A DNA stretch of 64,000 nucleotides, taken from NCBI GenBank assembly GCA_016869215.1, contig VGEP01000003.1:62001-126000 (forward strand). The letters are read 5' to 3'. Positions 44,780 to 53,734 of the stretch are shown one piece after another (the stretch's first letter is position 1; the number at the start of each line of letters is the position of its first letter). A model generated the notes under the pieces. The model was not told the origin of the DNA. It saw only the letters and a program-made list of their open reading frames with translations, and searched no databases. Source of the DNA: Alphaproteobacteria bacterium. Its GTDB lineage: Bacteria > Pseudomonadota > Alphaproteobacteria > Rhizobiales > Xanthobacteraceae. The translations under genes and the position numbers were made by a program.

Positions 44780-46348
44780 TCACTTAGGATCGCGGCCGGC
44801 GGGCGGACCGGCCGGCCGCGTCAACCGCGCCGCCAGCATCGCCCGCAACTGGCCGCGGAACAGCAGCAGGACGGCGCCCCCGTAAACTGCCGCACCCACA
44901 AGCACGAGCAACAGCAGCGCCGTCTCGTCGCGCAGCCGGGTCCAGTCCGCAAGCAGGAGGGACGCCCCGCGCTCTGCGGCAAACAGAGCGATCACCAGCA
45001 CCGCGCCCGCGACCGCAAGCTTTCCCGCAGTGCGGCGCAGCCGCGCATCGACGGTGATGAGCTTCTGGCGGCGCGCGAACCACAGCAGCAGCGCCAGATT
45101 GACCCAGGCGCCGGCCGAGGTCGCAAGCGCCAGCCCGACCTGCGCCAGATCGATCAGCAATATCTTCAGCGCGACGTTGACCGCGACCGCCGCCGCCAGC
45201 GCCTTGACCGGCGTGATCGTGTCGCCGCGCGACAAGAACGTCACCGTCGCGCTGCGCATCAGCACGAACGGCAAGAGACCGATGGCATAGGCCGCAAGCG
45301 TGTGGGCCGCGGCCTGTGCATTCGCGGCGGTGAAGGCGCCGCGCCCGAACAGCGCGTGCATGATCAGCTCGGGCACCAGCAGGAACGCCACCATGCACGG
45401 GATTGCCAGCAGCAGCGTCAGCTCGACGGCGCGGTTCTGGGCGTCGCGCGCACCGGCCTCGTCACCGCCCGCAATCCGCCGCGCCATCTCCGGCAGCAGC
45501 ACCGTGCCCGCGGCGATGCCGATCACGCCGATCGGCAACTGGTTCAGCCGGTCGGCGTAGTACAGCGCCGACAGCGCGCCGGCGGCGAGGAAGCTCGCGA
45601 TGATGGTGTCGGCGAACAGCGCGATCTGGGTTTCGGCCGAGCCGATGGTCGCCGGCCCAAAGCGCTTGAGGAAGTTTTTCACTTCGATGTCGAAGCGCGG
45701 CCAGCGCAACTTCGGCAACGCACCCTGTCGCCAGGCGTTGCCGCCGACCAGCAGCACCTCCAGCACGCCCGCGATCAGTACGCCCCAGGCCGCGGCGTGG
45801 CCCGCGGTCGGGAAGAACACCGCGAGCGACAGCGCCATGATCATCGACAGGTTGAGCAGGATCGGCGCGGCAGCGACCGACGCAAAGCGATCCAGCGCAT
45901 TGAGGATGCCGCCGTAGAGCGTCACGAGGCTCACCAGCAACAGGTACGGGAATGTGATGCGGGTCAACTCGACGGCAAGCCCGAACCGCTGCGGATCGCC
46001 GGCAAAGCCCGGCGCCAACAGCCTGATGACGCCCGGCGTGAACAGCAGCGCGGCAGCCAGCAGCACCAGCTGCATCGCCAGCAGCAGCGTGAAGATGCGG
46101 TCGCCGAACAGCCGCGCCGGCGCCGCGCCGCCGGTCGTGTGGACTCGCGCATAGGCCGGCACGAACGCGGCATTGAATGCGCCTTCGGCAAAGATCGCGC
46201 GGAAGTGGTTCGGCAGCCGCAACGCGACGAAGAACGCATCGGCGATCGGACCCGCGCCCAGAACAGCCGCCAGCACGATGTCGCGCGCAAAGCCTGTGAT
46301 GCGCGACAACAGTGTCATTCCGCCGACGGTGAGGATACGGTCGATCAT
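44780..46348 (-). CDS. murJ: Lipid II flippase MurJ
   Basis: A 522-residue MOP-superfamily protein with about 14 membrane helices, expected to flip lipid II for peptidoglycan synthesis. Typical blocks include GGMTLLSRITGFARD at the start, FFVALRLPNHFRAIFAEGAFNAAFVP and YYADRLNQLPIGVIGIA. The arginines in helix 1 to 2 (RITGFARD and ALRLPN) match those needed in E. coli MurJ. The ATG at 46348 fits the family; an open frame extends further but lacks similarity. Divergent from manC across 158 bases. Confidence 0.95.
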   Translation of the reverse strand: MIDRILTVGGMTLLSRITGFARDIVLAAVLGAGPIADAFFVALRLPNHFRAIFAEGAFNAAFVPAYARVHTTGGAAPARLFGDRIFTLLLAMQLVLLAAALLFTPGVIRLLAPGFAGDPQRFGLAVELTRITFPYLLLVSLVTLYGGILNALDRFASVAAAPILLNLSMIMALSLAVFFPTAGHAAAWGVLIAGVLEVLLVGGNAWRQGALPKLRWPRFDIEVKNFLKRFGPATIGSAETQIALFADTIIASFLAAGALSALYYADRLNQLPIGVIGIAAGTVLLPEMARRIAGGDEAGARDAQNRAVELTLLLAIPCMVAFLLVPELIMHALFGRGAFTAANAQAAAHTLAAYAIGLLPFVLMRSATVTFLSRGDTITPVKALAAAVAVNVALKILLIDLAQVGLALATSAGAWVNLALLLWFARRQKLITVDARLRRTAGKLAVAGAVLVIALFAAERGASLLLADWTRLRDETALLLLVLVGAAVYGGAVLLLFRGQLRAMLAARLTRPAGPPAGRDPK

Positions 46349-46506
46349 GTCGGACTTCGGCCACCGGCGCTGAGGCTTGTGTTTGGTCGCATTTTCTGCG
46401 GCGAAACGGTTTCCACTTCGCCGAAAAACGCTCCAGCGGCGCGCCGATTCGCGTGCCGCGGCAACAGTCTGGCTATCGCGCCGGGTTTTTGGAATAGTCC
46501 GGGCGC

Positions 46507-47919
46507 ATGACGCGGATTGTCCCCATTCTTCTCGCCGGCGGCACCGGAACACGGCTCTGGCCGGTGTCCCGGGACGCCCTGCCAAAGCAATTCCTGCCGC
46601 TGGTCGGCGAGCGCTCGACCTATCAGGAGACGCTGCTGCGGGTCGCCGATCCGGCGCTGTTTACGCCGCCGATCGTGATCACCGGCAGCGATTTCCGGTT
46701 CTTCGCGCGACGCCAGGCGGAGGATGTCGGCGTCGAGGCGACGGTCGCGATCGAGCCGATACGGCGCGATTCCGGGCCCGCGGTCGCGGCGGCAACCGCG
46801 CTGGCGCGAAGCCGGGACCCGGACGCCGTCGTGCTGGCGCTCGCGGCCGACCACGTCATCCTCGATCCGGTGGAGTTCCGCTCAACCTGCGCCGCCGGGG
46901 TGAAGGCGGCGCAGGACGGCCGCATTGTCACGTTCGGAATCGTGCCGACCGCGCCGAAGACCAGCTACGGCTATATCCGCCGCGGCAAGGTCACGGGCGT
47001 GCCGGAGGTCTTCGCGGTCGACGCGTTCGTGGAGAAGCCCGACGCCGAAACCGCCGCGCGCTACGTCGCGGGCGGATACCTGTGGAACTCCGGAAACTTT
47101 CTCTATCGCGCCGAGACGCTGCTGTCCGAACTCAAGCGTTTCGAGCCCGGCATGCTCGCGGCCGCGGAGGCCGCGGTGGCAAGGGCCACCACCGATCTCG
47201 GCTTCGTGCGGCTCGACCCGGAATCGTTTGCGGCGGCGCCGCAGAAGTCGATCGACTACGCGGTGATGGAAAAGACCGACCGCGCCGCCGTGGTGGCCGG
47301 CCAATTCCGCTGGTCGGACATCGGCTCGTGGGACGCGATTTTCGACGTCGCCGAGCGCGACGCCGCGGGCAATGCGGTGCACGGCACCGCCGTGACGCTC
47401 GACGCGCACAATTGCGTCATCCACTCGACGGACCGGCTGACCGCGGTCGTCGGCCTGCGCGACGTCGTCGTGGTGTCGACGCCCGACGCGGTGCTGGTCG
47501 TGCCACGCGAGCGCGCCCAGGAGGTGCGGGAACTCGTCGCCAAGCTCAAGAGCGCCAGGCGTACCGAGGCGACCGACCATCGCCGCGTGCACCGGCCGTG
47601 GGGCTATTACGACTCGGTCGACTCGGGCGAACGTTTCCAAGTCAAGCGCATCGTGGTGCAGCCGGCCGGCACCTTGTCGCTGCAGAAACACCATCACCGC
47701 GCCGAGCACTGGGTCGTGGTGCGCGGCACCGCCGAGGTGACGCTTGGCCAGGACGTGCGCGAGGTGCACGAGAACGAGTCGATCTACATTCCAATCGGCG
47801 CGGTCCACCGGCTCGCCAACCGCGGAAAGATTCCGCTGGAACTGATCGAGGTGCAGACCGGCAGCTACCTCGGCGAGGACGACATCGTGCGGATCGAGGA
47901 CGTGTATCGGCGCAACTGA
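46507..47919 (+). CDS. manC: Mannose-1-phosphate guanylyltransferase / mannose-6-phosphate isomerase
   Basis: A 470-residue bifunctional enzyme that makes GDP-mannose. The N-terminal nucleotidyltransferase has GGTGTRLWPVSR and FVEKPD; the C-terminal type II isomerase cupin, from about residue 355, has RPWGYYDSV, LSLQKHHHRAEHW and the EVHENESIYIPIG strand. Length fits the ManC/AlgA/XanB family. It opens the surface-glycan locus and should feed GDP-mannose or sugars derived from it into that pathway. A separate manB is not in the window. Confidence 0.95.
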   Translation: MTRIVPILLAGGTGTRLWPVSRDALPKQFLPLVGERSTYQETLLRVADPALFTPPIVITGSDFRFFARRQAEDVGVEATVAIEPIRRDSGPAVAAATALARSRDPDAVVLALAADHVILDPVEFRSTCAAGVKAAQDGRIVTFGIVPTAPKTSYGYIRRGKVTGVPEVFAVDAFVEKPDAETAARYVAGGYLWNSGNFLYRAETLLSELKRFEPGMLAAAEAAVARATTDLGFVRLDPESFAAAPQKSIDYAVMEKTDRAAVVAGQFRWSDIGSWDAIFDVAERDAAGNAVHGTAVTLDAHNCVIHSTDRLTAVVGLRDVVVVSTPDAVLVVPRERAQEVRELVAKLKSARRTEATDHRRVHRPWGYYDSVDSGERFQVKRIVVQPAGTLSLQKHHHRAEHWVVVRGTAEVTLGQDVREVHENESIYIPIGAVHRLANRGKIPLELIEVQTGSYLGEDDIVRIEDVYRRN

Positions 47920-47929
47920 TGCGGCGCGA

Positions 47930-48364
47930 TCACTGAACCCGGCCCGCCTCGGAAGCCCAGTCGAACGGCGCGTACGATTGCAGCTCGCAGTGATCGAGCA
48001 CCACCGACAGCCGCGACGACACGATCCGGCTATGCTGGAATTCGATCGCGTAGTGGCGCGGCACCGGCCAGTGACTGGACTTCACGCAGACGATCCAGGC
48101 CGGACCTTTCAGCGACGGAAACCGCCGCGGCTGTGTGATCTGCAATGCGCCGGCTCGCTCCGGATTGCCCATGATGCTGCTGAGGCTGACGGCGATAATG
48201 GCGCGATAGGCCGCAGGCTCCGGACCCGCGATCCCGGAGGGCGACAGGTCGGGCAGGCTCGGCAGCGGCGGCGGCGCGGGCGGGCCCGGCGGTCCGCTCA
48301 TGCTCGTGCAGCCGCCCAGCGCCATGGCCAGGGCCAGCAGGATGGTCAGCGTCGTCGCCCGCAT
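47930..48364 (-). CDS. Hypothetical lipoprotein
   Basis: A 144-residue protein with a lipoprotein signal; the lipobox LGGC gives an acylated C19. A proline-rich linker (GPPGPPAPPPLPSLPD) follows, then a compact domain of about 90 residues containing KGPAWIVCVKS and DHCELQSYAPF. The two cysteines could form a disulphide in the periplasm. It is convergent with manC, 10 bases apart, and 53 bases downstream of the aminotransferase gene. Function unknown; it may be unrelated to glycan assembly. Confidence 0.7.
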   Translation of the reverse strand: MRATTLTILLALAMALGGCTSMSGPPGPPAPPPLPSLPDLSPSGIAGPEPAAYRAIIAVSLSSIMGNPERAGALQITQPRRFPSLKGPAWIVCVKSSHWPVPRHYAIEFQHSRIVSSRLSVVLDHCELQSYAPFDWASEAGRVQ

Positions 48365-48417
48365 TCGCTCCTCGACCGGCCGGGCTGCTCGTCGGCGCTT
48401 AACATACTGGGCTGGAA

Positions 48418-49572
48418 TTAAGAAATCAGCGCGGCCCGCACCGCCTGGATCACGCGATCTTGCGTGGGCGCGTCGAGATACGGGTGCATCGGCAGGCTGA
48501 TGACCTCACCGGCCAGACGATCGGTCACGGGGATGCCGTTATCCACCACCGGGAAGCGCTTGTAAGCCTCGAGCCGGTGCAGCGGCTTCGGATAGTAGAC
48601 CGCGGTGGGAATGCCCTCGGCCTTAAGCTTTAAGGCAAGGCCGTCGCGCAGGCTGGGCTTGAGGCGGATGGTGTACTGCGCCCACACCGAGGTGAGGCCG
48701 TCGGGGACCGAGGGAATGCCGGCGACGCCGTCCAAACCTTGGGCATAGCGGCGCGCGATGCGCTCGCGCGCCTCGATCTCGTCGGGGAATATCTTGAGCT
48801 TCTCGATCAGCACCGCGGCCTGGATGGTGTCGAGGCGGCTGGTCATGCCGATGCGCACGTTGTCGTACTTGTCGGCGCCCTGGCCGTGCACGCGCAGGCT
48901 CTTGAGCAGCGAGACCAGCTCTTCGTCGTCGGTCAGCACCGCGCCGCCGTCGCCGTAGCAGCCGAGCGGCTTCGCCGGGAAGAAGCTGGTTGCGGTGGCG
49001 GGCGCGAGCGCGCCGAGCTTGCGGCCCATGTAAGTCGCGCCGAACGACTGCGCGGCGTCGTCGAGCACATAGAGGCCTTCGGCCTTGGCGACTTCGGCAA
49101 TAGCGTCGTGGTCGGCGGGCAGCCCGAACAGATCGACCGGGATCACGGCCTTGGGCTTAAGCCCGTGCCGCCGTGCGGTGAGAACCGCGCGCTTCACGCT
49201 CGCCGCATCGAGATTGAACGTGTCCTCGATGACGTCGGCAAACACCGGCGTCGCCCCCGCGAGCACCACCACCTCGGCGGTGGCGCAGAACGTGAATGCC
49301 GGACAGATCACCGCATCGCCCGGCCCGATGCCGCGCGCCATCAGCACCAGCAGCAGCGCGTCGGTACCGCTGGCGCAGCCGACCGCGTAGCGCGCGCCGC
49401 AGAACCGCGCCAGGTCCGCCTCGAACTGCGCGACCTCGGGTCCGCCGATGAACTGGCAATGGTCGTTGACGCGCGCGATGGCGTCGTCGACGGCGCGGCC
49501 GAGCCGGCGGCGTTGTGCGGCGAGGTCGATAAACGGGATCGGGATGCCCGGGGCGCGAACAGGCTGGTTCAT
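48418..49572 (-). CDS. DegT/DnrJ/EryC1/StrS sugar aminotransferase (WbpE-like)
   Basis: A 384-residue PLP-dependent aminotransferase acting on nucleotide-linked keto-sugars. K201 in SFFPAKPLGCYGDGG holds PLP, with DDAAQSFGA and SGTDALLL further upstream. The sequence is close to WbpE-type enzymes, which aminate C3 of a UDP-3-keto-uronic acid. The neighbouring Gfo/Idh gene would supply that keto-sugar, and the dehydrogenase at 59.2-60.5 kb the uronic acid. It starts 48 bases after the oxidoreductase gene, so the two form an operon. Confidence 0.9.
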   Translation of the reverse strand: MNQPVRAPGIPIPFIDLAAQRRRLGRAVDDAIARVNDHCQFIGGPEVAQFEADLARFCGARYAVGCASGTDALLLVLMARGIGPGDAVICPAFTFCATAEVVVLAGATPVFADVIEDTFNLDAASVKRAVLTARRHGLKPKAVIPVDLFGLPADHDAIAEVAKAEGLYVLDDAAQSFGATYMGRKLGALAPATATSFFPAKPLGCYGDGGAVLTDDEELVSLLKSLRVHGQGADKYDNVRIGMTSRLDTIQAAVLIEKLKIFPDEIEARERIARRYAQGLDGVAGIPSVPDGLTSVWAQYTIRLKPSLRDGLALKLKAEGIPTAVYYPKPLHRLEAYKRFPVVDNGIPVTDRLAGEVISLPMHPYLDAPTQDRVIQAVRAALIS

Positions 49573-49620
49573 CGAAGGGTCAGTCCTGCAAAAAGGCTTG
49601 TCTGCAATCGGCCTTGCGGC

Positions 49621-50616
49621 TCAGCCGGCGGCGCGCCGGACCCCGGCTTTCTCGGGCGCCGCAGTCTTCGCCGGCCTGCCCTCCAGGCAGCGGGCGGCGA
49701 TTTCGAGGCTTGCCACGCCCTCCTCGCCCGTGACCGCGGCGGGCTTGCCGTCGCGGACCGACGCGATGAACGACAGCAGCTCCGCGCGCAGCGGCTCCTC
49801 GTGTCCGACCGAAACGTGCCGCATGGAATAGGCGCCGTCGGGCTGGAAGCCGAAGCACTCGGTGACCTGGCGCGTCAGCAGATCGCCCATGACGTACTTG
49901 CCGCGCGTGGCGACGGTGACGTTGCGCGCCTTGAACGGGGTGAGCCAGTTGGTGTTGATGTGGGCCAGCACGCCCGAGGCGGTGCGGAACTGCAGGAGCG
50001 CGATGTCCTCGCGCTCGGCCACCGCGCTGGAGAGCTGCGGCTGCACCTCGACGATGTCGGAATCGGTGAACCAGCGGATCAGGTCGATGTCGTGAACGGC
50101 GAGATCGATCACCACGCCGACGTTGGACATGCGCGGCGGGAACGGACCGACGCGGGTGATGGCGATGGAGAGGATGTCCTCGCCGCGGATCGCCTCCTTG
50201 ATGGCGATGACCGCCGGATTGAAGCGCTCGACGTGGCCCACCATCAGCGTGACCCCGGCCTTGCGCGCAGCAGCGATGATCTCGCGGCCCTCCTCGACCG
50301 TCGACGCGATCGGCTTCTCGACCAGGACGTGAATGCCCCGCTGGATGCAGGCCAGCGCGATGTCGTGGTGCAGATGCGTCGGAGCCGCGATGGTGACCGC
50401 CTCGACGCCGAACTGGAACAGCGCATCGATATCGCTGACCGCGGGACAACCGAGCACGCGCGTCACCAGATCGCGCTGGCCGCGGTCTGGATCGACCACC
50501 CCCACCAGATCGGTGCCCGAGAGGCCGGCCAGCACACGGGCGTGGTTGGCGCCCATGATTCCTGCGCCGATCACGCCCATCCGCAGCGGCGTGCTGCTTT
50601 TAACGGCCTGCACCAT
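49621..50616 (-). CDS. Gfo/Idh/MocA-family oxidoreductase (WbpB-like)
   Basis: A 331-residue NAD(P)-dependent sugar oxidoreductase. The Rossmann motif GVIGAGIMG is at the N-terminus, the family EKP signature lies in HVLVEKPIA, and the substrate part contains GHVERFNP and DLAVHDIDLIRW with the conserved DxxxHDxD histidine. It is expected to oxidise C3 of a UDP-N-acetylglucosaminuronic acid, in step with the adjoining WbpE-like aminotransferase. The ATG at 50616 was chosen because the frame upstream has no family similarity. Confidence 0.88.
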   Translation of the reverse strand: MVQAVKSSTPLRMGVIGAGIMGANHARVLAGLSGTDLVGVVDPDRGQRDLVTRVLGCPAVSDIDALFQFGVEAVTIAAPTHLHHDIALACIQRGIHVLVEKPIASTVEEGREIIAAARKAGVTLMVGHVERFNPAVIAIKEAIRGEDILSIAITRVGPFPPRMSNVGVVIDLAVHDIDLIRWFTDSDIVEVQPQLSSAVAEREDIALLQFRTASGVLAHINTNWLTPFKARNVTVATRGKYVMGDLLTRQVTECFGFQPDGAYSMRHVSVGHEEPLRAELLSFIASVRDGKPAAVTGEEGVASLEIAARCLEGRPAKTAAPEKAGVRRAAG

Positions 50617-50761
50617 GGCCCGATATTGCCCCCGAAATTCGGTGTTCGTTGTAGCCCGTCCCTCCCCTAGCACGGCCTTATGCGGCTGGCGACGCAAACC
50701 TGCCGGCGCTGGTAAACACGTTTTGAGTCAGAGCGTTACAGGGATAAATGCGGTGTAAACG

Positions 50762-51508
50762 CTATTCCGCCGCGGCCTTGCCCGGAACCTGCAACGTCAA
50801 GCCTGCAGACAGCGCATCCTCCCGGAACGCGCGCACCGCCGCGAGCGACAGTTCGGCCCCGCTCATGGTGCCGAGCGCCGGCAATTTTTTGAGCACGTCG
50901 GCCGGCGCGGTGATGATGTGGCAGCCCATCTCGTCGGCTTCCAGCACGTTGAACACCTCTCGGGTGGAGGCCCAGATGATCTCCACGTTCTTCGTCTTGC
51001 GGGCGCGCGCCACGGCGTCCCGCATGATCGGCCGGTAGTCGACGCCGAGGTCGGCAAGGCGGCCGGCGAACACCGACACGATGGCCGGCGCGCCGCCGTC
51101 GAGCGCGTCGACCGCGCGCGCCACCTGCTCCGACGTGAAGATCGCCGTCATGTTGATCTTGATGCCGTCGCGAGACATCGCGCGCACGGCGTCGTAAAGC
51201 GCCTCGCCGCGGGTGTTGGTCACCGGCAGCTTGACGTGAACGTTCCTGCCCCAGGTGGCGATGACGCGGCCCTGCGCCACCATTTCGGGGATGTCGTCGG
51301 AAAACACTTCGAACGAGATGTGGCGGTCCGGCACCGCCGCGACGAGGTCGCGGCCGTAGGACTCGTAGTCCTTCACGCCGGCCTTCTTGAGCAACGACGG
51401 ATTGGTGGTGAAGCCCGCGATCCAGGGCTGCCTGGCCATCTCCAGAATCTGCGCCTTGTCGGCGCCGTCGGTGAACAACTTGACCTTGAGATCGGACAGG
51501 CGCGGCAT
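50762..51508 (-). CDS. Transaldolase / fructose-6-phosphate aldolase-like protein
   Basis: A 248-residue TIM-barrel aldolase of the TalC type. It has FTTNPSLLKKAG at strand 1, the Schiff-base lysine K93 in VHVKLPVTN, and KINMTAIFTSEQ. It is slightly longer than TalC (about 220 residues) and much shorter than classical TalB. Similar short aldolases occur inside sugar-biosynthesis clusters of several bacteria, where their role is unclear. It stands upstream of the oxidoreductase gene on the same strand, 145 bases away, and may be part of the glycan operon. Confidence 0.85.
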   Translation of the reverse strand: MPRLSDLKVKLFTDGADKAQILEMARQPWIAGFTTNPSLLKKAGVKDYESYGRDLVAAVPDRHISFEVFSDDIPEMVAQGRVIATWGRNVHVKLPVTNTRGEALYDAVRAMSRDGIKINMTAIFTSEQVARAVDALDGGAPAIVSVFAGRLADLGVDYRPIMRDAVARARKTKNVEIIWASTREVFNVLEADEMGCHIITAPADVLKKLPALGTMSGAELSLAAVRAFREDALSAGLTLQVPGKAAAE

Positions 51509-51720
51509 CGTCAGTGACCCTCGGTTCGATTGGACGGCCCGGAACGGCGCCGCGGGCGGCGGCGGCGCATCGGGAGCGTCGCAGACATCCGAATTATGCG
51601 CCGGCGACACGCGCCTGACCAATCCGGAACGGCGGATTTTTGCATTTGGCAACAAATAATGATTGTTAGTGCCGGTTCCACCGGCGTGAGACGCCCGACC
51701 CCTTCAAAGCCTTCGGCCCC

Positions 51721-52686
51721 ATGCGGCGACTTGCCCTCATCGCGGTAAAGCTGGCCGTCTCGGTCGCACTTCTATGCGTCGCCATGAGCGGACTGAACTT
51801 CGCCGCCATCGGCGAACGGCTAAGCCAGCTCGATTTAGGCTGGATCGTTGCAGCGTTCATGGTCGCGCTGCTGCAGGTGCCACTGGTCGCAATGCGCTGG
51901 CGCAGAGTAGCGGCGGCCTGCGGCGCGGAGCTGCCACTGCACGAGGCGTTGCGTTTCAACCTGATTGCGGTGTTCTTCAACCAGGTTCTGCCGTCAACCG
52001 TCGGCGGCGACGCCGCGCGCATCTGGCTGCTGGCCCGCTTCGGCGCAGGTTGGTCGAAGGCCACCTATTCGGTATTGATCGACCGCTTTGTCGGCGTGCT
52101 GGTGTTGTCAGCCACGGTGACCGCCGGGCTCTACTGGTCGTTTCAACTGATCCAGAATCCGGTCGGGCGCATTGCGCTGCTGATTGTCGGGCTCGGCAGC
52201 CTTACGGCCGCGGCGGTGTTTCTGGTCAGCGCGAACTGGACCTGGTTCCGTGACTGGCGGCCGACACGGCATCTCGCGAAAATGTCGGCGGTAGCGCGCG
52301 ACGTACTGTTTTCTCGCGTCTCGGGCGCTTCGGTCGCCGCGATCTCGCTGCTGGTGCACATGCTGACGGCAGTGCTGGCCTGGAGCCTCGCGCGCGCGGT
52401 CGCTGCGCCGCTCGAGCTATGGCACGCATTCCTTCTGGTGCTGCCGGTGATGCTGATCGCGACCGTCCCGATTTCGATCGCCGGCTGGGGCGTGCGCGAA
52501 AGCGCGCTGGTGCTGGCGTTTTCCTACGCCGGCCTGCCCGAAAGCGACGGGCTGATCGTGTCGGTGCTGTTGGGTGCCGCGATGATCGCGGTCGGGATCG
52601 TCGGCGGCGCGGTGTGGCTGCTCAGCCCGGAAAGCCCGCGCCTGACGACCGCGTGGACGCTGACGACGCCCGGACCCGAACGATAG
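51721..52686 (+). CDS. LPG-synthase-type (flippase-like) integral membrane protein
   Basis: A 321-residue protein with about eight membrane helices of the family that forms the flippase part of lysylphosphatidylglycerol synthases. Marks are a MRWRRVA loop, FFNQVLPSTVGGDAAR, the DRFVG block and a late GWGVRESALVLAF. Stand-alone members are common in glycan loci and are thought to move or hold lipid-linked sugars. The start ATG lies 11 codons before the first helix. It is convergent with the GT2 gene. Confidence 0.85.
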   Translation: MRRLALIAVKLAVSVALLCVAMSGLNFAAIGERLSQLDLGWIVAAFMVALLQVPLVAMRWRRVAAACGAELPLHEALRFNLIAVFFNQVLPSTVGGDAARIWLLARFGAGWSKATYSVLIDRFVGVLVLSATVTAGLYWSFQLIQNPVGRIALLIVGLGSLTAAAVFLVSANWTWFRDWRPTRHLAKMSAVARDVLFSRVSGASVAAISLLVHMLTAVLAWSLARAVAAPLELWHAFLLVLPVMLIATVPISIAGWGVRESALVLAFSYAGLPESDGLIVSVLLGAAMIAVGIVGGAVWLLSPESPRLTTAWTLTTPGPER

Positions 52687-52719
52687 CCGGATGGCCGCAG
52701 CGGCGGCTCAGCGACCGCC

Positions 52720-53721
52720 TTAAGATGCGCCGCCGGCCTTGCCGACGATGCGCGGGTGGATCGCGGTCCGCGGGACGTTGGAAACGTCGAACGTGAAAAA
52801 CGCCAGAACCAGCTGAAATCCGACGATGATCGGCAAGGCCGCGACCATGACCGTGCCGGCGCTTGCCAGGGCGCCGCTGCGGACATGCGCAATCCACTCG
52901 GTCAACCCGAAGATCAGCCCGAACAGCAGAATCGGCAAACCGCACAGCAGGTAGATCGAGCCGATCGAAAAATCCCGCACGAAATAGGAATAGATGACCC
53001 GCTTGCAGAAGTTGCGCGTCAGATACCAGAGGAACGGCATCGCCTCGCGGCGGGCCCGGAGGTTGCTCGTCTCGCCGGCGTAGGTCGCGCGCAGCGGAAT
53101 ATCGACGACGTTGGCGCGCACGAGGTTGAGCCTGAACAACAGATCGGACTCAAAGAAGAAACGCGACGCCAGCTTGTCCTTCGGGATCAGATCGAATACG
53201 GCGGCATGCACGGCGAGAAAGCCGTTAGCTGGATCGAACACCGACCAGTAGCCCGACGACAGCTTGGCCGCGAACGACAGCAAGCCGTTGCCGATCACGC
53301 GGGCCGTCGGCATGCCGCGCAGATATTCCGGCGCGAAAAAACGATTGCCCTTGGTGTAGTCGGCCTCCCCCACGACGATCGGTGCGACGAAATTCGGGAT
53401 CAGCGCGGGATCCATCTGGCCGTCGCCGTCGATCTTGACCAGAACGTCCGCGCCGTCCGCGGCCGCGGCCGTCATCCCGGTGAGGGTCGCGGCACCGACG
53501 CCGCCGTTTTGCTCGTGGCGGATCACGCGCACGCGCGGGTCGCGGACCTCCCGCTCGACGAGGTCGCCGGTGCGTTCGGGACAGGCATCGTCGACGACGT
53601 AGATCGCGCCGACCTCCGGACCGATGCGCGCGATCACGCCGAGCACCATGCCCTGGACCTTGTAGCAGGGGATGACGACGGCGATCTTCGGTGCGGCGAT
53701 CTTCGGTGCGGTCATGGGCAT
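52720..53721 (-). CDS. GT2 polyprenyl-phosphate glycosyltransferase
   Basis: A 333-residue membrane-anchored GT2 enzyme. The GT-A domain has AVVIPCYKV, VDDACPERTGD, NGGVGAATLTG and the metal motif KIDGDGQMDP; the C-terminus carries two membrane helices (about residues 250-275 and 290-318), as in dolichol-phosphate mannose synthase, ArnC and GtrB. It should load a sugar on undecaprenyl phosphate at the inner face of the membrane. The start region repeats APKIA through a 15-base tandem duplication, so a start a few codons in is possible. Confidence 0.88.
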   Translation of the reverse strand: MPMTAPKIAAPKIAVVIPCYKVQGMVLGVIARIGPEVGAIYVVDDACPERTGDLVEREVRDPRVRVIRHEQNGGVGAATLTGMTAAAADGADVLVKIDGDGQMDPALIPNFVAPIVVGEADYTKGNRFFAPEYLRGMPTARVIGNGLLSFAAKLSSGYWSVFDPANGFLAVHAAVFDLIPKDKLASRFFFESDLLFRLNLVRANVVDIPLRATYAGETSNLRARREAMPFLWYLTRNFCKRVIYSYFVRDFSIGSIYLLCGLPILLFGLIFGLTEWIAHVRSGALASAGTVMVAALPIIVGFQLVLAFFTFDVSNVPRTAIHPRIVGKAGGAS

Positions 53722-53734
53722 CGGCGTTTCGTGG

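Noticed and set aside
46385-46435. GAAACGGTTTCCACTTCGCCG stretch between murJ and manC as another palindromic repeat
   Set aside because: It recalls the 22359 element but its arms pair poorly and it may instead be promoter sequence for the divergent genes.
48739-50670. Forward frame of about 640 codons over the aminotransferase and oxidoreductase genes
   Set aside because: Antisense shadow without any recognisable motif; the reverse-strand genes carry full catalytic motifs.
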